Shown in pieces: positions 54,289-64,000 of a stretch of DNA of 64,000 nt (positions within the stretch are counted from its first letter, which is position 1; each line of letters begins with the position of its first letter). The stretch comes from Brachionus manjavacas (Eukaryota; Rotifera; Eurotatoria; Ploima; Brachionidae): positions 8,626,501 through 8,690,500 of the forward strand of contig JAHQIY010000004.1 of NCBI GenBank assembly GCA_019054805.1, given 5' to 3'. The notes beneath the pieces were generated by a model. The model was not told the DNA's origin. It did no database searches and saw only the letters and a program-made list of their open reading frames with translations. Both the position numbers and the translations under genes were made by a program.

Positions 54289-56379
54289 TTATAAATATTT
54301 TAACAAGTTAGGTTTTTTATAAAAGAAAGCCTTAAACGATTGTGATCCATCTTTTCTGTCCCATTTTCTGCGAAGATTGACTATGTATGGAAGCAGACTT
54401 GGTTCCCTGATTTCAAGACCTTCTCCGCCAAGAGTAAAAGCTCTGATTTTTGCTTTAACATCGGGCCGACTCGTTACTGCTGTCCAACCTTAACATAATT
54501 CAACTAAATTTAAGTAAAAAAAAAATTATAATTCTCACCAAAACATGAAAAAACAATGTCTGACATAGCCATATGATTACCTATGCACGATATGTCAAAG
54601 GTTTTACTCTTTAAAGGAGGCAAAGGTTCTTCTCTTTTATGTAAATTGTGTGGAACACGTAGAACATTACCTTCATTGTAGTATCTCTCATAAAGCTCGT
54701 CAGCCTGTTCAGTTTTGAATGGATTAATCACTGGCAAAGCTGGACTTGCCATTATTGAAAAAAGGACTCTTTCGTTATTAGTACTCTAGAAATCAAATAA
54801 AAAGAAATATTTAAAAAAATTATTTCATTACTTCTAAAAGATCGATTCTTATTAATCCGCCTACTAGAAGACTTTGACCTGGCACCATCCAATAAATCCT
54901 CGGCATCAGTAAGCCCATGGGTTGAACAATTTCAAGCTCTTTTTTGGAAAAATTCTGCAAAATTTTTTGACTTGCCAAAACTCCTGGCGTATCAAAGAAC
55001 CAAGTAGACCTGTTTTTGAACATTTGTGGCTTGTAAATTTGCCGTGCATCGCTTTTAAATTTCTGTTTCAAAACTCTATCATTTTCAAAATTTTCCCCTT
55101 CAGCTATCATGCCAGTTGATTGATCAATTGAATAAGTTGCCTGGACGTTCTCACAGTCGATTTCATCACCTTGAACTGAGTATCTCTTGAACGAGCATCC
55201 GACTACGCCAAATACTTCGGCGTCTTTTAAATCATGCGCTTTTTCATAACGCCGAGCGCGTTTTTTCTCAATGTCGATCATTTTATCCATTTCACTTTTA
55301 AGCCTTTGGTGTCTTAGAGCCTGTTTTTTGGAATTCATAAAAGTAATGGGAAATTTAAGCATGTTGAGTGTAGTGCCTGGCCAAAACGATGTAGTTGCTC
55401 GAATTAGCGCCTCGCTAGCCAAAGGCCTGCAATAATCTGAAGATAACAACTTGTTGAAAAAGACAGATTTTCCAGCATTGGCCATGCCCAGTAGATACAC
55501 ATTGCCTTCATCATTCCACAGCTCAAAAAATTTAGAAATTACTCTTTCCACATTAAAGCCAGTTTTGGCACTTATTAGATCAACATGCTTTATTTGGTCT
55601 CCTTTTAGGCCTTTTTTAAGACACTGGTACGAAAGACTTTTTATAATTGAGTGCTCAAATTTGGGCCCAGTATTTGGTAACAAGTCAAACTTATTGCCTA
55701 ATAAAATTATGTCAACAGAGGAATTTTCTCTTACTAGTTTAGACCAGCCGTCATAAATTGAATTGGGCAAGTTTAACAAATCTATTATTATGACCACATG
55801 AGCCTTTTTTTCCAGGCTTATTTTTTCAAGTATGAAGTTGTCGTAGTCGAATGAGTTTGTTGTTAGATTGAGGAGCTTTTTTTTAGTCTTTAGAAACTCA
55901 CATCTGAAGCAAATGGTGTAGTTGAGCTCTTGTTTGGTGAGAAGCTTGAATTTTCGGGCATCCAAAAATCCCTCTTTTTGTTTGTCATTGCATTGCAATT
56001 GAGCTCCGCAGCCGCTACAGTTTGATTTACTCCGGGTAAACTTAGGGTCTTCTTCTAAATTGAACGGGTCTAAATTCTGCTCTGGTCGAGATATTTCATT
56101 AATCAAACTCTGGTATTTAGCTTTATCGAAATCAAATGTAGGGTCATTTGTGCCTTGGTCTATGATGGAACTCAATTTTTCCTCTAATAAATTTGGATCT
56201 GATTTCAATACTTGTTGGGCTGATGGTGGTAATTCTGAAAAGTTAACCTCTAGTTTATTGATCTGTTTTTGTGAGGGTTTTTCGATTGTTCCTTTGCGAA
56301 TGCCTCTCTTTACTTCAAGTCGATATAGGCTGTTTAAAGAGTTCCGCAAATTGGCAATTCTAAGAAATCTAAAAAACAT
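54289..56379 (-). CDS. NOA1: NOA1-type circularly permuted mitochondrial GTPase
   Basis: Exons 54832-56379, 54539-54785 and 54289-54488 join (phases 0 and 1) to 664 residues, near the usual length. Members act in mitochondrial ribosome assembly and translation. The GTPase motifs are circularly permuted: G4 NKFD near 229, G5 SAK near 270, then G1 GMANAGKS near 298-305 and G3 DTPG near 463. A zinc site precedes them (CSGCGAQLQC near 121 and CFRC near 157). The N-terminus (MFFRFLRIANLRNSLNSLYR) is basic and hydrophobic, suitable as a mitochondrial presequence. The C-terminus has the conserved GWTAVTSRPD and SLLPYIVNLR blocks. All motifs are intact, so it looks functional. It is divergent from trehalase, 690 bp away. 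Confidence 0.93.
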
Positions 56380-57068
56380 TTGACTAATTTTTATTAAAAA
56401 TTAAAAATTTTTTTTTTTTTTTATTTTCTTTTTTTACTTCATTATTTAACTTTACATTTGTGGTTGTAAAAATTTTTATTTTTTTAATTATTTATTAAAA
56501 ATTTAAAAATATTTCTTTATATTCGTCATGGGTCTTATCCTGACTTTTTTTAAGTGATTTGATGGAAAAAAAGTTTCATTTAAAACTAGCTACTTCTAAT
56601 TTTTATTTTGTTTTAATAGTTTTCGAATGAGTAATTTTACAAAAAAACACTTGAAAAATATTTTTTTCTGTGTGATTCTTAATTTGTACCCAGGGATCTA
56701 AAATTAACTTACCCTTTAAAAAGTTGTAGTTCTTTCAGACCCATTTATACAATAATAAAATTAAAATATAGTTTAAAATAATATATATTCTGAAAAAGCA
56801 TAAAATTTTCTCTATTTTGGTGTAAATTTTTATTTAAAAAAAGGAATAACATAAAAATTATTTCAACTTTTAAATTCAGTTAAAATTCTTTTAAAAGCCT
56901 GAGTTCAAAACTAAAAAGACGAAGAATTTAAATAATTTTTCGAAGACATTTAAAATGAAGCCATTTGAAGTTGATGCAAATCAAGCTATTTTTATCTTTT
57001 TATAATCTTAAAAATAAACACTTGCTTATTTTATTCTTTGACATATTTTACAAATCTGATAGCTTCAA
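56380..57068. promoter_or_regulatory. Divergent intergenic region, NOA1 / trehalase
   Basis: The 689-bp AT-rich spacer must contain both promoters. No clear TATA or Inr was identified. An AG at 57060-57061 (tctgatag) lies just before the trehalase ATG and could be a 5' splice acceptor or trans-splice site; this is a guess. Confidence 0.4.
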
Positions 57069-58850
57069 ATGCTACAAAATTTGGTTAAAATGCTGAAATG
57101 CGTCGATAAATACACTTGTACAAGCCGGTGCTGCACCATGCGCAAATGTCGCTCTTTTTCGGACATGGCCTCGTTGAAAAAGAGCCTCATCATTGCCAAC
57201 GAGAGACTTTTGCACACTATCCAAATGAGCAAAGTATACAAAGACAGCAAAACATTTGTGGACATGGTTACCAAATATGGCGAAGAAATAGTAATCTCTA
57301 ACTTTAATAAACTTGGCGATTCGCCTTCCATTGAGGATATAAAAAAATTTCTTGACGAAAACTTTCACGAAGTGGGACACGATTTAGTCCAAGTTGAACC
57401 AAATGATTGGTTTGAGCATGCTCCATTCTTGGCAAAACTATATGACAAAAATCTCCTCAATTTCGGAGGCTATCTTAACTCTAAATGGAAGATGCTGATA
57501 AGAAATTTCGACAGGACCAGAGTGTGCACAGATTGCACTTCTACAGCCTTGTTTTCTAAAAATTCCTTCATTGTTCCTGGCGGAAGATTTATTGAATACT
57601 ATTACTGGGACACGTTTTGGTGCATCGAAGGCTTACTCAGCTCTGGCATGACCAAAACAGCAAAAGGAATTATTGAAAATTTTATTGATGTCGTAAAAGT
57701 AAATGGTTTCGTGCCAAATGGATCTAGACTGTATTATCTGAACAGAAGTCAGCCTCCACTGCTAATTCAAATGGTCGAAGCTTATTTCAGAGAGACTGGT
57801 GATGTTCAATTTCTGATGGACTGCATAGAAAGCTTGGACACTGAATATGAGTATTGGATGAAAAATAAATCCATAATACTGGACCTAAGGGGTGAATATT
57901 TTCGGCTTAATTTATACAAAGTAAAAAGTTTTAATCCAAGACCGGAATCGTATTCCGAGGATTATTTAAACGCCCAGAATCACAGCAACAAAGAAGAATA
58001 CTTTTCAAATATCATAACAGCCACTGAGTCAGGCTGGGATTTTAGTTCAAGATGGCTGGAAAATCCATGCGACATAAAGACAATTCAGATAAAGGATATA
58101 ATTCCAGTTGATTTAAATTCTATAATGTTCATGAACGAAACAAGCTTGTTCAAATTTCATCAAATTTTGAACAGTGAAAAAAGTGGTTATTATGAGCGTG
58201 CCGTTCAGAGGCGCCACAAGGCTATTAATAAGGTGTTTTGGAACAAAAAATTGAATACATGGGGGGACTTTAATTTAAAGCATAACGGGGTGAGTAATAA
58301 TTTTTTGTATATATCAGACTTAAGTCCATTGTGGAGTGGAGTGAAGGCACCAGTCGATCCAGATTTAATAATGAGAAGGTATAGATCAATGTTGTTCAAT
58401 CATGTTAGTGGAATACCTGTGTCCAATATCGAATCAAAGCAGCAGTGGGATTTTCCTAATGTATGGGCGCCATATAATTACTGGATGGTAGATTATTTGA
58501 GATTGACGGGCCGCAAAGACGAGGCTTTGAACATAGCTCAGCGCTTTGTGAACACAGTCTATCATGGATGGCTTAGAACAAATTATGTATTTGAAAAGTA
58601 TGCTGCGGATGAGCTTGGTGAATATGGAGGAGGTGGTGAATACATTGTTCAAGAAGGCTTCGGGTGGACAAATGGAGTGGTAATCAAATTTTTAGACTGG
58701 TTTGGCGATGATATAAAATTGATTGAACCTGAGGAAAAAGAAGCTGTCCAAAATTTGTTGATTTGTGGAGACGAATGCTTTGAGGATTTGATGCATGAGC
58801 CCATAGAAAGACAAATGGCTGATGTTGAAATAAAAAAATTTACTTCTTAG
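57069..58850 (+). CDS. TREH: Trehalase (GH37), intronless
   Basis: Hydrolyses trehalose to two glucose molecules. The single open frame of 593 residues contains both family signatures: PGGRFIEYYYWDTF (170-183) and QQWDFPNVWAP (458-468). The general-acid region is ESGWDFSSRW (Asp near 324), and GGGGEY (520-525) with EGFGWTNG (529-536) forms the second catalytic loop. The early block KDSKTFVDM is conserved. The first 32 residues are Cys-rich, with no hydrophobic signal peptide, so a cytosolic enzyme is suggested unless an upstream exon is missing. Its lack of introns contrasts with the neighbouring host genes. No stops or shifts; apparently functional. Confidence 0.95.
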   Translation: MLQNLVKMLKCVDKYTCTSRCCTMRKCRSFSDMASLKKSLIIANERLLHTIQMSKVYKDSKTFVDMVTKYGEEIVISNFNKLGDSPSIEDIKKFLDENFHEVGHDLVQVEPNDWFEHAPFLAKLYDKNLLNFGGYLNSKWKMLIRNFDRTRVCTDCTSTALFSKNSFIVPGGRFIEYYYWDTFWCIEGLLSSGMTKTAKGIIENFIDVVKVNGFVPNGSRLYYLNRSQPPLLIQMVEAYFRETGDVQFLMDCIESLDTEYEYWMKNKSIILDLRGEYFRLNLYKVKSFNPRPESYSEDYLNAQNHSNKEEYFSNIITATESGWDFSSRWLENPCDIKTIQIKDIIPVDLNSIMFMNETSLFKFHQILNSEKSGYYERAVQRRHKAINKVFWNKKLNTWGDFNLKHNGVSNNFLYISDLSPLWSGVKAPVDPDLIMRRYRSMLFNHVSGIPVSNIESKQQWDFPNVWAPYNYWMVDYLRLTGRKDEALNIAQRFVNTVYHGWLRTNYVFEKYAADELGEYGGGGEYIVQEGFGWTNGVVIKFLDWFGDDIKLIEPEEKEAVQNLLICGDECFEDLMHEPIERQMADVEIKKFTS

Positions 58851-58928
58851 TCCATTTCAATTATTCTTTGTTTCTATCTTAGTAAATACTTTAAGGAAAT
58901 AAAAATTTTGCTATTCAAAAATGAATTT

Positions 58929-59524
58929 TATTAAACACTAGAATGACTCTTTTTCGATTTTTGGCCGCTAAAATCTAAGTCAATTTTTGCTATTTGAGCA
59001 TAATTTTTTTTTCAGCATAAAAATAAGAATAACTTTCTAAATTAACTAAATTCAAATAAAAAAAATATTTCCTTTGTACAAAATCAAGTAAATACTACTA
59101 GGAGTACCAAAAAGAGTCATTTTGACTCGTTTTTTTATTAAAATTTTGAATTTATCTACAAAATCAATGGATGAGTCATAAAATATTTATAAAAAGTATA
59201 CAAATCTTTAAAAAATTGACTCAAATCCTAATACTTGAAGATAAGCAAATTTAAAAAATGTAAAAATTATAGTTTGCGTATTTTACATGAAAGACGAAAA
59301 ATTGATTCAGAAAGGAATGAATTCAGTAGAAGATAAAATTTTTGCCAGATACTTTTTTTTAACCAAAATTTTATTTTAACTCAATTAAAATTAAGTTTTG
59401 AATAGATTTTTCAAATAATAAATTATATTATCCATTTTTATCCATTAGATTCCATTAAAACAAGTCATTTTGACTCGTTTTGGTGCTTCTAGTAGTTAAA
59501 AATTTTGATGCTTCTAGTGTTAAT
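58929..59524. mobile_element. piggyBac-like MITE
   Basis: The left end TTAAACACTAGAA and right end (reverse complement) TTAACACTAGAAG share CACTAGAA inside TTAA, the piggyBac target. Inner copies of gagtcattttgactcg occur at 59118-59133 and about 59463-59478. It is about 595 bp and non-coding. Confidence 0.55.
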
Positions 59525-60054
59525 TTGTTTACATTTTAAATCATGCGTTAAAGGTACCTCACCGCTAACTTAATAAAAATTCCGATAAATTAAAGAAAAA
59601 AGTCTAATTTTAATTTTTATAATCTATTTATTGATAAAATAAGATAAACACAAAAAATACCATCTAATAAACTATTTTTATAAATCTTATTATTTTTCAA
59701 TTTAAAAATTTTTTTACGCATTGTTTTGGATAGAACCAATGTTTTTAGCTGAGTATTGGAAGCTTCACATAATTTGATTAACTGAATTGATTTTTTATCT
59801 TTTTGATGTAGAAAGTTGTGATGCCTCTTCTTCGTCACATCACATTCAATACCTCTTGCAGAGTCATTTGATATTTGAGTGTCAGCAGGCTATTTCATCC
59901 AAGCAATAAGTTTTTTTTTAAAGTAGCTCTTTTTTTTCGATATGCCTCAATTGGTAAATTAACACCTAACCGAATCGAATCTAAATTACATTTGACATTT
60001 GATGCGAATATTTATAATTATTTTATTTTAGAATATTTATTTTATTTTATTTTT

Positions 60055-60090
60055 TATTTATTTGTTTTCTGTACCGAGCTAGAGCGGTAT
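60055..60090 (-). mobile_element. Solo LINE/SINE tail box
   Basis: The minus strand reads GCTCTAGCTCGGTACAGA followed by an AAATAAATA-rich tail, like the LINE end at 7.43 kb. Confidence 0.5.
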
Positions 60091-60265
60091 TCTTTAAAAA
60101 CAACACCCGTCAACAAAGCGAAAAAACAGCAGCTTGTGTAAATCGCATTAAATAATATAAATTGCCTTTTTTTTTATATTTATTTCTAACAACCTCAATT
60201 TTAATAAACATCATTTTTTATATTGAAAAAATCCAAATATTCAAACGCCATTTGGACACACACCT

Positions 60266-60601
60266 TTGGGACAATTACCTACAAATAATACTCCAAATAA
60301 GGCAACTTACCTTTTTAATTTTCCAGCAATTAATTTCCCAATCCGACCTAGCCCTACACGTCTGTTATGCGCTCCAATGATTTCAAGTTTACCAAAGCCC
60401 TCTAAGACAAATCGGACTCGTAAGCTTGGCCAAAAGTCCACTCCGGAAAGTGTCACTTGGAAAAAGGCTCGGACTAGCAGGAAAAACAACAAAAACGCCA
60501 AAAACAAAGAAAACGAAGAAAGTATGGACTTTACGGACAAGAAAATTGAATCAGAAGCCTCAAAAGTTCTCAATCTCAGTTCAAGCAAGCCAAATTCTTA
60601 A
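60266..60601 (+). CDS. Lys-rich open frame, possible LINE ORF1 end
   Basis: The 111-codon frame starts GQLPTNNTPNKATYLFNF and becomes very basic (KKARTSRKNNKNAKNKE), ending SKVLNLSSSKPNS. An in-frame stretch opens before the first ATG. It lies upstream of a LINE endonuclease-RT region in the same direction, so it could be the end of that element's ORF1, or an unrelated fragment. No zinc knuckle is present. Confidence 0.3.
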   Translation: MGQLPTNNTPNKATYLFNFPAINFPIRPSPTRLLCAPMISSLPKPSKTNRTRKLGQKSTPESVTWKKARTSRKNNKNAKNKENEESMDFTDKKIESEASKVLNLSSSKPNS

Positions 60602-60633
60602 TTGATTTCAATTTTTCCTCTACCTATTCTTTT

Positions 60634-61540
60634 AAAGACTACTATTTAATCCAGTAGCAAAAATAATTAAACTAGTAGCAAATTTAATAAAAAATCGTAG
60701 CAAATATTATTATTTATTTATTTGTATATCTGTACCGAGCTAGAGCTCCTTCAGATTAAGAAAAAAAAAAAAAATAAAAAAAAAATTAAAATAAAGTTAA
60801 ATAAAATAAAATAAAAATAAAAAGTAAGAAAAAAATAAAGTTAAAATAATATTACACGTAGTAAATTAAATAAAAAAGTACTAAAAAAGGGTTGTTAATA
60901 GTAAAATAAATTAATTAGTAGCAAAAGTATTTTTTCAATAGTAAATATAAATAAATTTAATTTTTGATTGATAACTACTCAATTATCAATTACTCAATAT
61001 AATTGATAAATCACTTATTAATAACACTACTCAATTATCACTTATTAATGTATATAATGTAAAAAAATTTTGGAATTTAAATATACAAATCTGAAAATTT
61101 AAAAACTAAAAATGAGCGATACCGAATCTTCATCTACATCAATTCTCGTGACCCAAAGAAATGAAACTACGAATTTCCAATTTCAATGGCTCAATCAATC
61201 AACCAAGATCCGCTTTCAAATGAAAATGATAATGATCAAGATCAAGCCGAAAGTATTAATAATTACATTCAAACTATTGTACAACCAACAACATCTTCAA
61301 ATTTAGCTCCGAGAAAAAGAGCCCGTCCTAGAAAAAATCCATAAAATAACACTAAACAACATTTCTAAGTAATGTGTGAATTTTTTTATTAATAAATATT
61401 TGATATAATAATTTACTATTTTTTATTTTTTACTACTGATAAATTTATTTTGCTACTTTTACTAATGAATTTTTGCTTTTATTTTTATTTTTTTGCTACG
61501 AATTTAATTATTTTTACTACGTAAATAATTTGTAGCCTTC
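60634..61540 (+). mobile_element. Second Mutator-like element, phased TAGTAGCAA boxes
   Basis: The ends match as imperfect inverted repeats (gactactatttaatccagta versus ggctacaaattatttacgta). Left boxes start at 60655, 60676 and 60698, then after a nested tail insertion at 60859, 60879, 60899, 60919 and 60939. Right boxes, inverted, are at 61414, 61434, 61451, 61474, 61494 and 61515. Spacing is mostly 20-22 bp. The inside keeps both ends of an ORF: a start (MSDTESSSTSILVTQRNETT) from 61112 and, in another frame, an AT-hook-like end (APRKRARPRKNP, stop at 61342-61344). The middle of the transposase is deleted. Confidence 0.65.
60703..60850 (-). mobile_element. LINE/SINE tail nested in the second Mutator-like element
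   Basis: The minus strand carries GAAGGAGCTCTAGCTCGGTA followed by AT-rich tail. It interrupts the phased array between 60698 and 60859. Confidence 0.5.
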
Positions 61541-61689
61541 TTTTTAATCTCCTAGACAATTTAACTTTTATTCAATTTAAAGCTTATTTACTTATTTATT
61601 TTATTTTAATTTAATATATATTTTTTTATAAAATGTCTAAAAAAAATTTAAATCGCCTGTTATTATTAAAAAGTTATTAAATTGTTAAA

Positions 61690-62000
61690 ATTGATTATTT
61701 TTGGGTCCAAGTCAGATTTTGACTTCAAATAATTTTTAAAGTCAAAGCCTTGAGTCCACTCAAGTCAACTTAATTATTTTCAGGCTATAAAATTAGACCT
61801 CATCATTCCATATTAGCACCAAATTACAGAAAATTAACAATTATAAAATTTAATTTAAAATCATTGAAACTCGAGAACCAAATTTTATATAAAACAAAAA
61901 TTTTTAAAAAATTTTTTAGTTTTAGTCAAAGTCCAGACTTGATTTCGAAAAAATAAAATTTAAAGTTCAAATCAAGACTTGACTTTGACTTTTGACCAAC
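61690..62000. repeat. AGTCAAA-type dispersed repeat, copy 3
   Basis: Edges rich in aagtcagattttgactt / aagtcaaagcc and cttgactttgacttttgacc. The middle is AT-rich. Same edge words as copies 1 and 2. Confidence 0.45.
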
Positions 62001-64000
62001 TCTTGAGTTTAATGAATTGGTAGAACTCGATTCACTAAACTGTGAAATAATTGGAATTAAAGTGCCTGTAAAAATTGGTTCCCTAAGGAAAAACATTAAC
62101 TTAATAAGTATCTACCAGCCACCAAATCATAAAAATCCATTAGACCCTAGTATATTCGAATATATTGAGAAACACTTCGACTACTTCGTAATTGGTGGTG
62201 ATTTAAACTCGAAGCTAAGAAGTCTAGGTAACAAAACTAATGATAATGGTAATATTTTGGAAGATATTTTAGAAAACTCACGTTTTCTAATAGTGAATGA
62301 CGACTGTCCTACCTTTACACTTAGTCATCGTGATTACTCCTCTGTCCTAGACCTCTTCATACTTAGCAGTAATTTAGGCTCACATTTTAATTTTTTTCGG
62401 GTAATAGACGATGACTTGATAAGCGATCATTTTCCTATTAAACTTGAACTTGGATTTGAGCTACTAAAAAATGAAAGTAATCACAGATCTACTCTCAATT
62501 ATAGGAAAGCTGACTGGGAAAATTTAAGGGAAGTCTGGACTCTTGTGTTTTTGAATTGCTGTCAGGTGGCATAAATCCCATTAACAGTCAAATTTCTACT
62601 CAAATACTAGACGCAGCAAACTCTGCAATTCCTACATTTCCACCAAAATAATTTAAAAAATCGCTTCCGGTCTATAAAGTAGAGCTAATTTCTAAACGCA
62701 AAGTGTTAAAAAAAGTCAAAAACAAGACAAGGTTAACCAGGGCGGAGTGTAATAAGCTTGCTAACAAAATCAGATTTGAAATAGAAAAATTCAAAAGCGA
62801 GAATTGGGATACATTCCTTAAGTCTCTTGGGCCTAATCCAAACTCTTCCCGTCCTATTTGAAAAAAAGTTAATTTGTTTAAAAAAACTCCTCCGGCAATG
62901 TTATCCCCAAACTGGTCCTCAATTCAAAAGAGTTTAAAACAGATTCTGAAAAAGGTAAACTTTTTAAAGAGATTATTGGGGAAACCTTTACTCAAGAAAG
63001 AAATGATTCCTTCGACAATGACTTTCGAGACATGGTTGAAGAATTTGTATCAAATAAGGATTATCTGAAAGACAATCATTATTTGAATGCCGAAAAGTCT
63101 TTTCCTAAAATCACAATTGAAGAGCTAAAGAAAAACATTAGAAAAATAAAAGACGAGTCAGCCCCTGGACCTGACAACTTAAGTAACCGTATGTTGAAAA
63201 ATCTCCCTGACTCGTTCAAACTCGGTCTAGCGAGTTTTTTCAACCTCTGTCTAGCTACATCCGAAATCTCAGAAGCTTGGAAAACCTCTAAAATAACAAT
63301 GATACCCAAAAAAAAAGTTAGTTCTGACCCGTCTAAATACCGGCCAATTAGTGTCACTAGCTGTCTTGGAAAAGTTCTTGAAAGGATTATTACAAGTAGG
63401 CTTTACAATTTCCTTGAAAACAAGAGTCTTATCTGCAGGAACAGTCTGGTTTTAGACAGCACCGACGTACCTCCGACAATTTGGTTTTTTTAACTCAAAA
63501 GGTCTCTTAAACTTTAGTTAGAAAGAAAAAAGTATGTCCCTCTTCTTCGACATCTCTAAGGCGTTTGACAAGGTATGGTACAGTGGATTAATCTACAAAC
63601 TTACCAAAATTGGAGCCCCTCTCTACATTCTTGAGCGGATGGTTAACTTTTTAAAAAATCGAAGTTTTTTGTGAAAGTAAATAACTTTGTCTCGGATTCA
63701 GGGTCCATAGATACTGGAGTTCTCCAGGGTGCAGTCATTAGTCCTTTACTCTTTACTATTTTTATTAATGATATCCCCAAGCAGGACCAAAAAAAACACT
63801 CATATTCCTTGTTATTTGCCGATGACCTGGTGACCTTTTTTATTTTTAAAAAGTATGGCAACATTGCGTACATTATAAATAACTATCTTAAAAAATTGCA
63901 GCTGTGGCTACAAAAATGGAGGCTAAAGATGTCTCCAGAAAAATGTAGCTACATTCTTTACTCTGGTATTCCGTCAAAAAACATTAAGCTTAGTCTAAAA
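62001..64000 (+). mobile_element. Jockey-type LINE ORF2, decayed, runs off the window
   Basis: The APE endonuclease 62017-62574 has SIYQPPNHKNPLDPS, VIGGDLNSKL, CPTFTLSHRDYSSVLDLF and the catalytic SDHFPIKLEL. After stops and shifts the RT begins: KDESAPGPDNLSNRMLKN, DPSKYRPISVTSCLGKVLER, then motif A SLFFDISKAFDKVW, motif B GVLQGAVISPLLFTIFINDI and motif C LFADDLV. At least five interruptions occur (near 62560, 62650, 62861, 63490 and 63670), so it is inactive. The 3' part lies beyond the window. Confidence 0.88.

Noticed and set aside
1-64000. CRISPR array, bacterial operon or viral genome
   Set aside because: No regularly spaced direct repeats with unique spacers of CRISPR type. Genes are spliced and animal-like. 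The phased boxes at 51-53 kb and 61 kb are transposon ends.

Overview
This is AT-rich nuclear DNA from a small-genome invertebrate animal. Host genes have spliceosomal introns, many only about 38-52 bp long. Longer introns and spacers are full of LINE, Tc1/mariner, pogo, Mutator-like, piggyBac-like and Ty3/Gypsy debris. The mix resembles a monogonont rotifer (Brachionus-like), but that is an inference from general character and no taxonomic marker is present.

Layout. 0-1.6 kb: a four-exon membrane protein of unknown family and tRNA-Val(CAC), both on the minus strand. 4.3-7.5 kb: an inverted repeat and pieces of Jockey-type LINE in mixed orientation. 8.7-12.5 kb: lysosomal-type beta-mannosidase, three exons, minus. 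13.9-17 kb: a CR1-like LINE, a deleted Tc1 element and a 600-bp pogo-like element. 17.5-30.3 kb: an anoctamin (TMEM16) gene, minus, for which 16 exons were traced by reading frame and splice phase; its introns hold several transposons. 31.7-40.6 kb: a 1.45-kb segmental duplication flanking a DUF229 gene (plus), a small chromodomain gene (minus) and element-like fragments. 40.9-43 kb: a broken CARNMT1-like fragment and GC-rich gag-like ORFs. 43.4-49.1 kb: a Ty3/Gypsy element (minus) inserted in a SWIM-finger transposase relic. 50-53 kb: a CR1 tail and a Mutator-like element. 54.3-58.9 kb: NOA1-type GTPase (minus) and trehalase (plus), divergently arranged. 58.9-64 kb: a piggyBac-like MITE, a second Mutator-like element and a LINE that runs off the window end.

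Housekeeping genes with clear function: beta-mannosidase (glycan turnover), anoctamin (calcium-activated channel or scramblase), NOA1 (mitochondrial ribosome GTPase), trehalase (trehalose hydrolysis) and a DUF229 ectoprotein. They do not form one pathway.

The most unusual signal is a shared architecture in two, probably three, unrelated-looking elements at 51.4-53.0, 60.6-61.5 and 22.9-23.2 kb. Short boxes are repeated about every 20-22 bp at the ends, inverted between ends where both ends survive, next to the 3' end of an ORF encoding AT-hook-like basic residues. This suggests a transposase family that recognises helically phased terminal arrays.

All exon joins are inferred from frame, phase and GT-AG sites. 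No RNA evidence was available.
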